Source: Acidocella sp.
GTDB lineage: Bacteria; Pseudomonadota; Alphaproteobacteria; Acetobacterales; Acetobacteraceae
Direction of reading: 5' to 3'
Length of the DNA: 64,000 nt
Assembly: GCA_029077825.1 (NCBI GenBank)
Contig: JAQNCT010000001.1
Span: 87,828-151,827 of the forward strand
Shown here: positions 47,900-57,691 of the stretch, piece by piece
How the letters are laid out: every line of letters begins with the position of its first letter
How positions within the stretch are numbered: position 1 is the first letter of the stretch
Translations under genes and position numbers: made by a program
The notes under the pieces: generated by a model
Seen by the model: only the letters and a program-made list of their open reading frames with translations
Told to the model about the DNA's origin: nothing
Databases searched by the model: none

Positions 47900-48968
47900 T
47901 ACCGATAACTTCCTTGGCCCGCTTAATTCGTTCTTTGACAATTAGTGTATCAGTAGTCGCCCCACGAAGAAATTTTTCAAATTTTTCGTCTTTCGAAAGC
48001 GTCTCATATCTCTTTTTAAATTCTTCACCAGTAATCGAAATCATTTCAAGAACTGAGATCATGGTACTTTCAAGCATAGCCGAGTTTAAGACACCTCTTG
48101 GTCGAAACGGTCGACAAATGCTTTCCGAAATAAGCTTAACAGCTTTTGGAAATTTCATTTTAAAGCGGATGGCTCTTTCAGAATTAAAATTACGATTTTT
48201 ATCCATTTGACTATTAAGGTAAATCAGCATCGGCTTTTCATAGTTTTGCCAGACCTCAAAGAGCGCAAATAAACGTAATAAAATCTCTAAGTCTTTCTGG
48301 TTTTTGTCGGGATGCTCTATACCAAGAATTGTGCGCCAATTAGGATCTTCATTAAGTTCCGACAACTCGCTAACAATTTTACCCCGATATACCGCATTCC
48401 TAATCTCTTGAGGCTTAAGCTGTGTTCCACCCGTATTCAATCGTTCAAAAATATGAAATACGCTGTCATTTCGACGGCTGGGTTTAAGTTGCTTAATATG
48501 AATTGCGCGGAGTGAGGTGTTACGGAGACGACGTTGGTCTCTAGTAGAAAGCTCGGTGAAGGCCTTTCCATTATATTCAGACCGCTCAGAAAGTCCTTTT
48601 AATCTGAATACTTGACGACGACCCTGAGCGTCAGGCTCCCCAAAATATCCTTCAAAGAAGTATTTTACCGACATAATGCGCTGTTGACCGTCAATGACTT
48701 CGAGCTGATCCTCTTCGTTGACATAGAGGAATACTTGAGGAACAGGCAGCCCCATCAGGAAAGACTCAATTAGTCGAGAAGCTTGCTCAATTTTCCAGAC
48801 GTACTTTCTTTGATAAAATGGAACTATGATATCCTTCTGTTGAACTTTGTTCGCTAAAAGCTCGAGCGTTGGATCAGCGGGGGAAACAGAGATATCAAAT
48901 TCTACAAAAGGCGTGTCATCGATCTCTTCTTCAGTTTTGAGTTCGTCCTCTTCGGGTTGATCGGTCAT
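47886..48968 (-). CDS. DUF262 (ParB/sulfiredoxin-like) protein
   Basis: 360-residue protein of the DUF262 family. 'IIVPFYQRKYVWK' at 47-59, 'VIDGQQRIMSVKYFF' with DGQQR at 93-97, and 'FERLNTGGTQLKPQEIRNAVY' at about 174-194 are the family blocks. DUF262 occurs in type IV restriction enzymes (GmrS/GmrD, BrxU) where it binds and hydrolyses nucleotides, usually followed by a DUF1524 HNH nuclease. That HNH part is absent; the remaining C-terminus is Lys/Glu-rich helical. AGGAA stands about 9 nt before the ATG at 48968. First gene of a two-gene operon with the HEPN protein. Confidence 0.8.
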   Translation of the reverse strand: MTDQPEEDELKTEEEIDDTPFVEFDISVSPADPTLELLANKVQQKDIIVPFYQRKYVWKIEQASRLIESFLMGLPVPQVFLYVNEEDQLEVIDGQQRIMSVKYFFEGYFGEPDAQGRRQVFRLKGLSERSEYNGKAFTELSTRDQRRLRNTSLRAIHIKQLKPSRRNDSVFHIFERLNTGGTQLKPQEIRNAVYRGKIVSELSELNEDPNWRTILGIEHPDKNQKDLEILLRLFALFEVWQNYEKPMLIYLNSQMDKNRNFNSERAIRFKMKFPKAVKLISESICRPFRPRGVLNSAMLESTMISVLEMISITGEEFKKRYETLSKDEKFEKFLRGATTDTLIVKERIKRAKEVIGNAQS

Positions 48969-49506
48969 GTCGTTATATTCCTACGTTTTACCAAACAACA
49001 TCTTTTAATTTTACGTTTCAGTCAATGAGACATTAAGAAGACTTCCGCTTCTGCCTCGCCGCTGCGGAACGTTGGGTTTCGAGAGAAGCTTACTCCTTTC
49101 TAAATAGCGATTACGGGTGCATAACCTCCGTGAAGCATGTTGTCGCGTGATATAATATTAACGTAACAATCAAACAAAATAAAATTGAAATAAGCATATT
49201 TGACTTTTGGCAAGTAAGTCGATGTGGGTACGGTCCCGACAGGGATAGTCAGACATTGGCAGGTTTCTGCCAGTGATCTCTCCAAAGCTGCCTCGCGGCT
49301 TTCGGCCCACCTCGCCACCAGCCAAACTCAGGTCTACCATTTGCTTGCAATCAGCATATTTTACTTCGAAATAAACCTCCACTAACCCAATTATGCGCGG
49401 CACAAGCCCCGCAGCGCTGCGTTGTTTACTATCACCCCCCATTGAACCCAACACCTTGATGGTGAACGCTGGCCAAGTCACACTATAAGCGAGTCCCCCA
49501 CCCCCA
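48969..49506. other. Unassigned region upstream of the DUF262-HEPN operon
   Basis: 538 nt without a convincing gene. The half next to the operon is AT-rich and presumably holds its promoter. From about 49190 to 49330 composition changes and minus-strand frames (49100-49318 and 49170-49526) are open, reading for example 'REAALERSLAETCQCL' and 'GGEVGRKPRGSFGEITGR'; neither has a start with a ribosome site or a recognizable family. It may be the remnant of a mobile element or a structured non-coding segment. Confidence 0.5.
49254..49275. repeat. Inverted repeat (stem-loop) in the unassigned region
   Basis: CATTGGCAG and CTGCCAGTG flank a GTTT loop: a 9-bp stem with one G-T mismatch/wobble. It stands alone, without a T-run, so not an obvious terminator. 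Confidence 0.5.
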
Positions 49507-50112
49507 ATGAACGAGCCCCCCGACAATGAATTTCGTGCGCTGCCCTTGCGGGGCCAGCATGTGCAGTTGCTGCCGCTGGAGGCTGGCCATCATGATGGGT
49601 TGGTTGAAGCGGTGCAGGATGGTGCGTTGTGGCGGCTGTGGTACACCGCCATTCCAGCGCCAGAGGGCATGGCGGCTGAAATTGCGCGGCGGTTGGGCCT
49701 GCAGCAAAACGGCAGCATGGCCCCCTTCACCGTGCTGGATGGCGCTGGCAAAATCATCGGCATGACCACCTACATGAACATTGATGCCCCCCAGCGGCGG
49801 CTGGAAATAGGCGCCACCTGGTATGCCAAACGGGTGCAGCGCAGCCCTTTGAACACCGAGGCGAAGTTGCTGCTGCTAGGCTATGCGTTTGGCACCCTAA
49901 ACTGCATTGCGGTGGAATTTCGCACGCATTTTTTCAACCAGGCCAGCCGCCGCGCCATTGAACGCCTGGGCGCCAAGCTTGATGGCATATTGCGCCAGCA
50001 CCAGCGCGGCGCGGATGGCGCAATGCGCGATACCTGCGTTTACAGCATCATCGCGCCGGAGTGGCCGGCGGTGCGGCAACATCTGCTCTGGCAGCTACAA
50101 AAGCCCCGATAA
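49507..50112 (+). CDS. GNAT-family N-acetyltransferase
   Basis: 201 residues, RimJ/RimL-like branch of the acetyltransferase superfamily. 'LRGQHVQLLPLEAGHHDGLV' is the N-terminal block, 'IIGMTTYMNIDAPQRRLEIGATW' the central strands, and 'EFRTHFFNQASRRAIERLGA' the acetyl-CoA-side helix (split). Substrate unknown; could be a ribosomal-protein or antibiotic-type acetylase. First normal-GC gene after the AT-rich segment. It precedes hisZ by 53 nt. Confidence 0.88.
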   Translation: MNEPPDNEFRALPLRGQHVQLLPLEAGHHDGLVEAVQDGALWRLWYTAIPAPEGMAAEIARRLGLQQNGSMAPFTVLDGAGKIIGMTTYMNIDAPQRRLEIGATWYAKRVQRSPLNTEAKLLLLGYAFGTLNCIAVEFRTHFFNQASRRAIERLGAKLDGILRQHQRGADGAMRDTCVYSIIAPEWPAVRQHLLWQLQKPR

Positions 50113-50165
50113 TTGGACGGGCCGCAAACCAGTGCTATAGCGCCGCGCCACTACATACGGTTCCC

Positions 50166-51305
50166 ATGAACGAATTGCCCGCCAATCACCCCGCTTTGCT
50201 GCCCGCCGGCCTGCGTGACACCCTGCCGCCGGAGGCTGAAATTGAGGCTCGGTCTGTTGAGACCATTATGGATTGCTTTGCAGCCCATGGGTACGCACGG
50301 GTAAAAACCCCGCTTTTGGAGTTTGAGGATAGTTTGTTTGCAGGCTCAGGGGCCGCCACGGCTGAGCAAACCTTCCGGCTGATGGACCCGCAAAGCCAGC
50401 GCATGATGGGGCTGAGGGCTGATACCACGCCGCAAATTGGCCGGGTTGCCGCCACGCGCCTTAGTGCGGCGCCGCGCCCGCTGCGTCTGGCCTATGCCGG
50501 GCAGTGCCTTAGGGTGCGCGGCTCACATTTGCAGCCAGAACGCCAGATTGCCCAAGCCGGCATTGAGCTTATTGGCATAGATTCCGCTGAGGCTGACGCT
50601 GAAATTATCATCACCGCGGCTGAGGCACTGGCCGCTGTGGGGCTAAACCATATTAGTTTTGACCTCACCATACCGCATTTGGTGCTGCAACTGCTTGATA
50701 CGGATGAGGATAGCGCGCTCACCCGTGCGCTAGACCGCAAAGACAGCGCCGCCGTGGCCCAGCTAGGTGGCACCCATAAGGCGCTGTTGTTGCAATTACT
50801 GGCAGCCTCCGGCACTGCTGCCCGCGCAATTCCGGCATTGCTGGCCATTAACCTTCCGGCTGCGGCGCGCGCCCATGCTGAGCGCATGGCACAAACGGTT
50901 GCCGCCGTGGCCGCGCATAACCCGGCGTTGGCCCTTACCATCGACCCGGTGGAGTTTCGCGGTTACCGCTACCATACCGGCATTTGCTTCACGGCGTTTG
51001 CCAGTGGCGAGCAAGCGGAGCTAGGCCGGGGCGGGCGCTATTTATGCGGTGATACTGAACCCGCCACCGGCATAACCTTCTACCCTGACACCATTGTGCA
51101 GGTGGCCCCCACCCCCACACTGCGGCCACGAATTTATTTGCCGTTTGGCACCAGCGCGGCGGTTGCCAAAACCTTCCGGGCGCAAAACTTCGCCACCATC
51201 CCTGGCCTAACCGTGGTTGATAATGCCATTGACGAAGCCGCCCGGCTCGCATGCAACTATGTATTTTATAACGGCGACATCCAAGCCGTGGCAGGGACCA
51301 AATAA
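50166..51305 (+). CDS. hisZ: ATP phosphoribosyltransferase regulatory subunit HisZ
   Basis: 379 residues, a histidyl-tRNA-synthetase-like protein without aminoacylation function that activates the short form of HisG in histidine synthesis. Class II-like blocks: 'PAGLRDTLPPEAEIEARSVE' at the N-terminus, 'QTFRLMDPQSQRMMGLRADTT', 'GYRYHTGICFTAF' and 'AELGRGGRYL'. Start at ATG 50166; the frame is open to 50061 but that overlaps the GNAT gene. Two nucleotides or less from purA. HisG itself is elsewhere. Confidence 0.95.
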   Translation: MNELPANHPALLPAGLRDTLPPEAEIEARSVETIMDCFAAHGYARVKTPLLEFEDSLFAGSGAATAEQTFRLMDPQSQRMMGLRADTTPQIGRVAATRLSAAPRPLRLAYAGQCLRVRGSHLQPERQIAQAGIELIGIDSAEADAEIIITAAEALAAVGLNHISFDLTIPHLVLQLLDTDEDSALTRALDRKDSAAVAQLGGTHKALLLQLLAASGTAARAIPALLAINLPAAARAHAERMAQTVAAVAAHNPALALTIDPVEFRGYRYHTGICFTAFASGEQAELGRGGRYLCGDTEPATGITFYPDTIVQVAPTPTLRPRIYLPFGTSAAVAKTFRAQNFATIPGLTVVDNAIDEAARLACNYVFYNGDIQAVAGTK

Positions 51306-52595
51306 ATGACAAACGTAACCATCATCGGGGCGCAGTGGGGCGACGAAGGCAAAGGCAAAGTTGTGGACTGGCTGGCCAGCCGGGCTGACATTGTGGTGCG
51401 CTTCCAGGGTGGTCATAATGCCGGGCATACGCTGGTGGTGGGTAATGAGACTTATAAGCTCTCATTGCTGCCCTCTGGGCTGGTGCGGGGCAAGCTTGGT
51501 ATTATCGGCAACGGTGTGGTGATTGACCCGGTGGCGCTGTTGGCCGAAATTGACCGCGTAACCGCGCAAGGCTTGCTGGTTTCACCGGAAACTTTGCGGA
51601 TTGCTGACAATGCCATTTTGATCCTGCCGCTGCACGCCGCCATTGATAGTGCGCGTGAAGCCGCCCGGGGTGAGCGTAAAATTGGCACCACCGGCCGTGG
51701 CATTGGCCCAGCCTATGAGGATAAAGTGGCACGCCGCGCGATACGGGTGTGCGATCTGGCAGAGCCTGAAACCCTGGCGGCCAAGCTTGATGAGTTGCTG
51801 CTGCATCACAACACGTTGCTGGCGGGTTTGGGCGCGCCGATTTTTAATAAGCAAGACCTTCTCGCCAGCCTGCTGGCCCTGGCACCGCGCATATTACCCT
51901 ATGCCGAGCCGGTATGGGAGCGCCTGGCCATTGCCAAGCGCGCCGGTGAGCGGATTTTGTTTGAGGGTGCCCAGGCGGTGATGCTGGATGTTGACCATGG
52001 CACCTACCCGTTTGTGACTTCATCAAACACGGTGGCAGGCACGGCGGCTTCTGGTTCCGGCGTTGGCCCTGGCACGGTGGGGCGCGTGCTAGGCATTGCC
52101 AAGGCTTACTGCACCCGGGTTGGTTCTGGCCCGTTCCCCACCGAATTGCATGATGAAACTGGCCGGTTGCTTGGCGAGCGTGGCCATGAATTTGGCACAG
52201 TAACCGGGCGCAAGCGCCGCTGCGGGTGGTTTGATGCCGCTTTGGTGCGCCAGGCTGTGAAGGTTGGCGGGATTGATGGCATTGCGCTAACCAAGCTGGA
52301 TGTTTTGGACGGCTTTGCGGAACTGAAAATTGGCGTTGGCTACCTGATCAACGGCAAAAGTTACAAGCATTTGCCCGCCGGCATGGCCGCCCAGGCCGCC
52401 GCTATGCCAATTTATGAAACACTTGAAGGCTGGTCAGGCTCCACGCGCGGGGCCCGCACCTGGGCTGATTTGCCAGCGCAAGCCATTAAATATGTTAAGC
52501 ACATCGAAGAATTAATCGAAGCCCCGGTAACGCTGCTCTCCACCAGCCCGGAACGCGATGATACGATTTTGATGCAAGACCCGTTTGCTGATTGA
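51306..52595 (+). CDS. purA: Adenylosuccinate synthetase
   Basis: Joins IMP and aspartate with GTP in AMP synthesis, 429 residues. '[17 protein letters not shown]' (8-24) includes catalytic Asp13, '[10 protein letters not shown]' His42, and '[14 protein letters not shown]' about 122-135. Directly follows hisZ, an arrangement seen in several alphaproteobacteria. Confidence 0.98.
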   Translation: MTNVTIIGAQWGDEGKGKVVDWLASRADIVVRFQGGHNAGHTLVVGNETYKLSLLPSGLVRGKLGIIGNGVVIDPVALLAEIDRVTAQGLLVSPETLRIADNAILILPLHAAIDSAREAARGERKIGTTGRGIGPAYEDKVARRAIRVCDLAEPETLAAKLDELLLHHNTLLAGLGAPIFNKQDLLASLLALAPRILPYAEPVWERLAIAKRAGERILFEGAQAVMLDVDHGTYPFVTSSNTVAGTAASGSGVGPGTVGRVLGIAKAYCTRVGSGPFPTELHDETGRLLGERGHEFGTVTGRKRRCGWFDAALVRQAVKVGGIDGIALTKLDVLDGFAELKIGVGYLINGKSYKHLPAGMAAQAAAMPIYETLEGWSGSTRGARTWADLPAQAIKYVKHIEELIEAPVTLLSTSPERDDTILMQDPFAD

Positions 52596-52606
52596 GCGGC
52601 AACATA

Positions 52607-53311
52607 ATGAGCATCAAGCAGCGGGTCCTCATCACGGGTGGTGCCTCGGGCATTGGCCGTGCCACCGCTGAGCGCTGCCGGGCCGATGGGTATGAGGTGG
52701 TCATTATTGACCGTGAGGGTGATGGTATCATCGCCGATTTATCCGATGCTGCGGCAACTAGCACCGCCCTTGAAACAGCGCTGCAGGGCGGGCCGATAAC
52801 ACGGCTGGTAAATAATGTGGGGATTGTACGGCCTGGGCGCATTGAGGACCAAACTCTGGCTGACCTTTATGCCGCCGTCTCACTCAATATCCGTTGCGCA
52901 ATGCAATGCGTGCAAGCGCTGCTCCCCGGCATGAAAGAGGCTGGGTTTGGGCGCATTATCAATATGTCGTCGCGGGCGGCGTTGGGTAAGGAAATGCGCA
53001 CCGTTTATGCAGCCACCAAAGCCGGGTTGATTGGTATGGTGAAGGTTTGGGCGCTGGAACTTGGGGAACACGGCATAACCGCCAACGCCATTGGCCCTGG
53101 CCCCATCCGCACGCCCTTGTTTGAAAAAGCTAACCCGTCGGAAAGCCCGCTCACTCAGGCGATCATCAAGGGCATTCCGGTACGGCGCATGGGTGAGCCT
53201 GAAGATGTTACTCATGCCGCCACGTTTTTACTTGATGCCCGCAGCGGCTTTATAACGGGCCAGACGCTTTACGTATGCGGCGGCATGACCGTTGGTGCCG
53301 CCGGTAACTAG
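52607..53311 (+). CDS. SDR-family oxidoreductase
   Basis: 234 residues. 'TGGASGIG' at 10-17, catalytic Ser122, Tyr134 and Lys138 ('YAATK'), 'PIRTPLFEK' loop and C-terminal 'FITGQTLYVCGGM'. The ATG at 52607 is 11 nt after purA; a TTG five codons earlier overlaps the purA end and is less likely. Resembles FabG-like or 3-oxoacyl reductase enzymes, but substrate is not clear. Convergent with coxM, one base between the two stop codons. Confidence 0.9.
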   Translation: MSIKQRVLITGGASGIGRATAERCRADGYEVVIIDREGDGIIADLSDAAATSTALETALQGGPITRLVNNVGIVRPGRIEDQTLADLYAAVSLNIRCAMQCVQALLPGMKEAGFGRIINMSSRAALGKEMRTVYAATKAGLIGMVKVWALELGEHGITANAIGPGPIRTPLFEKANPSESPLTQAIIKGIPVRRMGEPEDVTHAATFLLDARSGFITGQTLYVCGGMTVGAAGN

Positions 53312-53312
53312 G

Positions 53313-54107
53313 TTACATTGCCGCCGCGACGGCCCGTTTTGCCATTACACCCACCAGATGCGCTCGATAGGCAGCGCTACCGTGAATGTCAGCATTCATC
53401 TCATCAGCTGGCGTGGCAATGCCGTTCAGCGCATCGGGGGTGAATGACTTGGCCAAAGCGGCCTCAAAACCTGCATGCCGGAACACGCCGTTCTGTCCTG
53501 CACCGGTGATGGCAACCCGTACGCCGCCGGCGGTTTTGGCAACAAATACGCCCACCATGGCATAGCGCGACGCTGGGTTAGCAAATTTGGTATAAGCGGC
53601 GTTTTGCGGCACCGGGAAATGCACTTCTGTGATGATCTCGTTGGGGTTCAGCGCGGTGGTGAACATGCCTTGGAAATAATCATCAGCGGCAATGCTCCGC
53701 TCATTGGTTTTAATGGTGGCACCCAGCGCCAGCACGGCGGCTGGGTAACAAGCTGAGGGGTCATTGTTTGCCAGTGACCCACCGATGGTGCCGCGGTAGC
53801 GCACCTGCCGGTCACCGATGTTGCCAGCAAGTTCAGCCAGAGCCGGGATGGCTTTTTTAACCTCAGCCGAAGCCGCCACAGCGCCATGTGTGGTCATGGC
53901 GCCAATAACCAGCTTATCACCTTCAAGTTTGATACCAGCCAGCCCCAAGGCGCTCAGGTCAATTATGGCTGAAGGCTTGTTCAACCGTTGCTTGAGCACC
54001 GGAATAAAGGTCATGCCGCCAGCCAGTGCCTTGGCCTCAGCATCACCGGTTAGCGCGCGTGCCGCATCAGCAATGGTGGCGGGTTTGGCGTAGGTAAAGT
54101 CATACAT
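53313..54107 (-). CDS. coxM: CoxM-like FAD-binding subunit of molybdenum hydroxylase
   Basis: 264 residues. FAD-binding 'AGGMTFIP' at 29-36 and 'TIGGSLANNDP' at 107-117, then the C-terminal CO-dehydrogenase flavoprotein domain ('VAKTAGGVRVAITGAGQNG'). It passes electrons from CoxS Fe-S centres. AAGGAG overlaps the coxL stop codon, 7 nt before the ATG. Last gene of the S-L-M operon. Confidence 0.93.
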   Translation of the reverse strand: MYDFTYAKPATIADAARALTGDAEAKALAGGMTFIPVLKQRLNKPSAIIDLSALGLAGIKLEGDKLVIGAMTTHGAVAASAEVKKAIPALAELAGNIGDRQVRYRGTIGGSLANNDPSACYPAAVLALGATIKTNERSIAADDYFQGMFTTALNPNEIITEVHFPVPQNAAYTKFANPASRYAMVGVFVAKTAGGVRVAITGAGQNGVFRHAGFEAALAKSFTPDALNGIATPADEMNADIHGSAAYRAHLVGVMAKRAVAAAM

Positions 54108-54118
54108 GGGTGCGCTCC

Positions 54119-56494
54119 TTATTCGGCTGCCATTTTCGGCTGATAGGCTTCGATCATCGCCCAGATTTTAGCGGGTGTGGCTGGCATGTCCACATGGCGC
54201 ACACCATAATCGCGCAGGGCATCCACCACCGCATTGATAACCGCAGGCGGGCTGCCAATGGCACCTACCTCACCCACACCCTTGGAGCCCAGCGGGTTAT
54301 GGGTGCATAATGTTACTTCAGTACCAACGGAGATGTTTGGAATATCATCAGCGCGTGGCATGGTATAATCCATCATCGAACCTGAGAGTAGCTGGCCGCT
54401 TTCATCATAAATGGCGTGTTCCAGCAGCGCTTGGCCAATACCCTGGGCGACGCCACCTTGAATTTGCCCCTCCACAATCATCGGGTTGATTACCCGGCCA
54501 ATATCATCAACGGCGGTGAAATTGAGCATCGAAACGGTTCCGGTGTCGGGGTCAATTTCCACCTCGGCAATGTGGCAACCGCCTGGATAGGTGAAGTTTT
54601 TGGGATCATAAAAGGCGGTTTCTTCAAGCCCTGGCTCCAGCTCCTCAATCGGGTAGTTATGGGGCACATAGGCTGTCAGTGCAATTTCACCAAAGGTTTT
54701 GGCTTTATCCGTGCCCATGACTGAGAATTTGCCATCTTTGAATTCAATGTCATGCACATCGGCTTCCATCAGATGCGCTGCAATTTTTTTACCCTTGGCG
54801 ATGATTTTATCCATGGCTTTCACCATCGCTGACCCACCAACCGAGAGCGAGCGGCTGCCGTAGGTGCCCATGCCGAACGGCACTTTGCCAGTGTCACCAT
54901 GCACAATATCGATCATGTCATGCGCCACACCAAGCTGTTCTGAGACCAACTGCGCGAAGGTGGTTTCATGGCCCTGGCCATGGCTATGCGCGCCGGTAAA
55001 CACCGTAACGCTGCCGGTTGGGTGTACGCGAATATTGGCAACCTCATACAAACCAGCGCGCGCGCCGAGTGCGCCAGCTACGGCGGAAGGTGCGATGCCA
55101 CAGGCTTCCACATAAGTTGAAATGCCAATGCCGCGTAGTTTGCCTTTAGCGGCTGAGGCTCTACGGCGGGCTTCAAAACCCGCATAGTCAGCCGCTTTTA
55201 AGCAGCCATCAAAGGTGGCCATGTAATCGCCGCTGTCATATTGCAAAGCGATTGGGGTTTGGTAGGGAAATGCTTCCTTGGGGATGAAATTCTTTTTGCG
55301 AATTTCAACCTTGTCCATGTTCATCTCGCGCGCCGCTACATCCACAATACGCTCAACCAGGAAGGTTGCTTCTGGCCGGCCTGCGCCGCGGTAGGCGTCC
55401 ACCGGCACGGTGTTGGTGAATACCGCTTTAACTTCCGCGTAAATGGCCGGGGTTTTATAAACACCAGCCAGCAGGGTGGCCGAGAGATAGGTGGGCACCG
55501 ACGGCGCGAAGGTGGAGAGATACGCCCCCATATTGGCCTGGGTATTCACTTTGAGCGCCATAAAATGCCCTTCGGCATCAAGGGCTAATTCTGCGGTGGA
55601 GATATGGTCGCGCCCATGCGCATCGGTAATGAAGGCTTCGGTGCGGTCGGCGGTCCATTTAATGGGGCGCTGCAGTTTACCCGCCGCCCAGGTAAGAGCG
55701 GCTTCCTCGGCGTAATGGAATATTTTGGAGCCAAAGCCGCCGCCTACATCAGGTGCTACCACCCGCAATTTATGCTCCGGAATGGAGAGCACAAACGCGC
55801 CCATCAGCAGCCGGATAACATGTGGGTTCTGGCTGGTGGTATAGAGCGTGTATTCACCCGATGATACGTCATAATCACCAATTGCGGCACGCGGTTCCAT
55901 GGCGTTGGGCACCAGCCGGTTGTTGATTAAATCCAGCCGCACAATTTTATGGGCTTTGGCAAAGCCTGCTTCAACCGCAGCTTTGTCACCAATGTGCCAG
56001 TCAAAACACACATTGCCGGGAGCTTCGTCATGCACCAACGGCGCGCCTTGCGCCAAAGCAGCGGTAAGGCCGGCTACGGCGGGCAAAGTTTCAATGTCCA
56101 GAACAATCGCCTCAGCTGCGTCTTTGGCTTGCTGTTTGGTTTCAGCCACCACCATGGCAATCGGGTCACCGACATGGCGCACCTTGCCAGCCGCCAGCAC
56201 CGGGTGGCGCGGCTCCACCATGGGCGAGCCATCCTTACTGTGAATTTGCCAGCCGCACGGCACACCACCAACCGCGGCAAAATCATCGCCGGTGAAAATC
56301 GCCACCACACCGGGCATTTTCAGTGCGGCACTAATATCAACTTTATTGATCTTTCCATGCGGCTGGTCTGAGCGCAAAAACTGCGCGTAAGCCTGGCCAG
56401 GACGGTTCATGTCATCCACATAATTACCACGTCCGGAGAGAAACCGAAGATCCTCCTTGCGTTTAACCGAAGCGCCGATGCCATCTACAACCAT
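54119..56494 (-). CDS. coxL: CoxL-like molybdenum hydroxylase large subunit (form II)
   Basis: 791 residues, carries the molybdopterin-cytosine-dinucleotide active site. The active-site loop is AYRGAGR at 367-373, which marks form II, not the AYXCSFR of proven (form I) CO dehydrogenase. Other blocks: '[11 protein letters not shown]' about 248-258, '[15 protein letters not shown]', and the catalytic Glu in '[13 protein letters not shown]' near the C-terminus. Form II enzymes have been linked to CO oxidation in some species but other substrates are likely. AGGA 7 nt before the ATG. Gene order S-L-M agrees with form II. Confidence 0.93.
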   Translation of the reverse strand: MVVDGIGASVKRKEDLRFLSGRGNYVDDMNRPGQAYAQFLRSDQPHGKINKVDISAALKMPGVVAIFTGDDFAAVGGVPCGWQIHSKDGSPMVEPRHPVLAAGKVRHVGDPIAMVVAETKQQAKDAAEAIVLDIETLPAVAGLTAALAQGAPLVHDEAPGNVCFDWHIGDKAAVEAGFAKAHKIVRLDLINNRLVPNAMEPRAAIGDYDVSSGEYTLYTTSQNPHVIRLLMGAFVLSIPEHKLRVVAPDVGGGFGSKIFHYAEEAALTWAAGKLQRPIKWTADRTEAFITDAHGRDHISTAELALDAEGHFMALKVNTQANMGAYLSTFAPSVPTYLSATLLAGVYKTPAIYAEVKAVFTNTVPVDAYRGAGRPEATFLVERIVDVAAREMNMDKVEIRKKNFIPKEAFPYQTPIALQYDSGDYMATFDGCLKAADYAGFEARRRASAAKGKLRGIGISTYVEACGIAPSAVAGALGARAGLYEVANIRVHPTGSVTVFTGAHSHGQGHETTFAQLVSEQLGVAHDMIDIVHGDTGKVPFGMGTYGSRSLSVGGSAMVKAMDKIIAKGKKIAAHLMEADVHDIEFKDGKFSVMGTDKAKTFGEIALTAYVPHNYPIEELEPGLEETAFYDPKNFTYPGGCHIAEVEIDPDTGTVSMLNFTAVDDIGRVINPMIVEGQIQGGVAQGIGQALLEHAIYDESGQLLSGSMMDYTMPRADDIPNISVGTEVTLCTHNPLGSKGVGEVGAIGSPPAVINAVVDALRDYGVRHVDMPATPAKIWAMIEAYQPKMAAE

Positions 56495-56580
56495 AGCCGT
56501 TTCCTTATTTTATTATGGTGAGCTTGTAGGCGAATTATGGGCACAACGAAATTTGTCATCCCACCGTACCAACTTAAATT

Positions 56581-57078
56581 TTATTCAGCCGCAACCGGTA
56601 GGGCTTTATCATGCATCAAAGGCCAGGCAGCGGCGATGGCTTTAACAATGTTATGGTAACCCGTGCAGCGGCAGAGATTACCCTCAAGCCCATGGCGGAT
56701 TTGCGCTTCGCTTAAACCTTCCGGGTGGGTTTCAACCAGGTCAATCGCGCTCATCACCATGCCGGGCGTGCAATAGCCACATTGCAGGGCATGATGTTCA
56801 CGAAACATCGCCTGCATCGGGTGCAGGCTGCCATCCGCATTCACTAAACCTTCAATGGTCAGCACATTGGCACCATCCGCCTGCACCGCCAGCATCGAAC
56901 AGGATTTTACCGACATGCCATCCACCTGCACCGTACAGGCGCCGCACTGGCTGGTATCACACCCTACATGGGTGCCGGTGAGGTGCAGTTTATCGCGTAG
57001 CAATTCCACCAGCAAAGTGCGGGCTTCAACGGTCGCAGATGCTGGTTTGCCGTTCACGGTGAGACTGATCTGGGGCAT
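56581..57078 (-). CDS. coxS: CoxS-like [2Fe-2S] subunit of molybdenum hydroxylase
   Basis: 165 residues from an ATG at 57078 with GGAGG just upstream. Plant-type cluster ligands C40, C45, C48, C60 ('[10 protein letters not shown]') and second cluster C100, C103, C136, C138 ('CGYC', 'CRC'). Feeds electrons from CoxL to CoxM. An upstream ATG at 57150 adds 24 residues unlike the family and is not used. First gene of the operon; divergent from the GtrA gene. Confidence 0.94.
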   Translation of the reverse strand: MPQISLTVNGKPASATVEARTLLVELLRDKLHLTGTHVGCDTSQCGACTVQVDGMSVKSCSMLAVQADGANVLTIEGLVNADGSLHPMQAMFREHHALQCGYCTPGMVMSAIDLVETHPEGLSEAQIRHGLEGNLCRCTGYHNIVKAIAAAWPLMHDKALPVAAE

Positions 57079-57210
57079 TTGAACCTCCGTAATTTTTTGA
57101 GAGTTGGTGGCACCATCTGAACCGGGGTTGCCGTTGACGTCAAGCCACACGGTCAGATGGTGTAACCGGCCCCCTTGCCGGTGCGGCGATGGTTGGCTAC
57201 CGCATCAGGC

Positions 57211-57663
57211 ATGATTGAGAAAACCTCACCCGGCTGGCTGGGAACGCAATGGAACCGGCTGATTGCCGTTGCGGCACAGCTGAATATCAGTGCTGATTTC
57301 ATTCGCTTCGGCGTGGTGGGCAGTATGGGTTTTTGCTGGGATACCGCCACGGTTTACGCGCTGAAAAGCTTTATCAATTTATATATCGCCGGGGCCGCTG
57401 GGTTTTTTGTAGCCGCAAGTGCTAACTGGGCGGCCAACCGGTTCTGGACCTTTGCCCACAAAGACCACGGCGCCATGCATGTGCAATGGATGAGGTTTTT
57501 GGCCACCAATACGGTGGGGTTTGTGTTCAACCGTGGCGTATTTTTCATTTTGATCACGGTGAGTTTATCATGCCGCCAGCAACCGGTGTACGCCATCATC
57601 GCCGGGTCGTTCGCCGGATTAGGGTTTAATTATTTCCTTTCCAAGCGATATGTTTTCACTTAA
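57211..57663 (+). CDS. GtrA-family membrane protein
   Basis: 150 residues from an ATG at 57211, four hydrophobic helices ('FIRFGVVGSMGFCWDTATVYAL', 'AGAAGFFVAASANWAANRFWTF', 'NTVGFVFNRGVFFILITVSL', 'IAGSFAGLGFNYFLSKRYVF' blocks). GtrA proteins are thought to flip polyprenyl-linked glucose for surface glycan decoration. A TTG at 57175 would extend it by 12 residues. Followed by a family 2 glycosyltransferase 28 nt later, which supports a shared role. Confidence 0.85.
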   Translation: MIEKTSPGWLGTQWNRLIAVAAQLNISADFIRFGVVGSMGFCWDTATVYALKSFINLYIAGAAGFFVAASANWAANRFWTFAHKDHGAMHVQWMRFLATNTVGFVFNRGVFFILITVSLSCRQQPVYAIIAGSFAGLGFNYFLSKRYVFT

Positions 57664-57691
57664 ATCAACTTAAAAGTGTATTGAGGTTGAT

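Noticed and set aside
47886..48968. GmrSD-type type IV restriction enzyme
   Set aside because: The DUF262 half is present but the DUF1524 HNH nuclease half is absent; calling it a modified-DNA restriction enzyme is not supported.
49170..49526. 118-codon minus-strand frame overlapping the GNAT gene start
   Set aside because: Starts within the GNAT coding sequence on the opposite strand, lacks a ribosome site and changes character midway; not a credible gene.
54119..56494. Genuine form I CO dehydrogenase
   Set aside because: The active-site loop is AYRGAGR instead of AYXCSFR and gene order is S-L-M, so it is form II.
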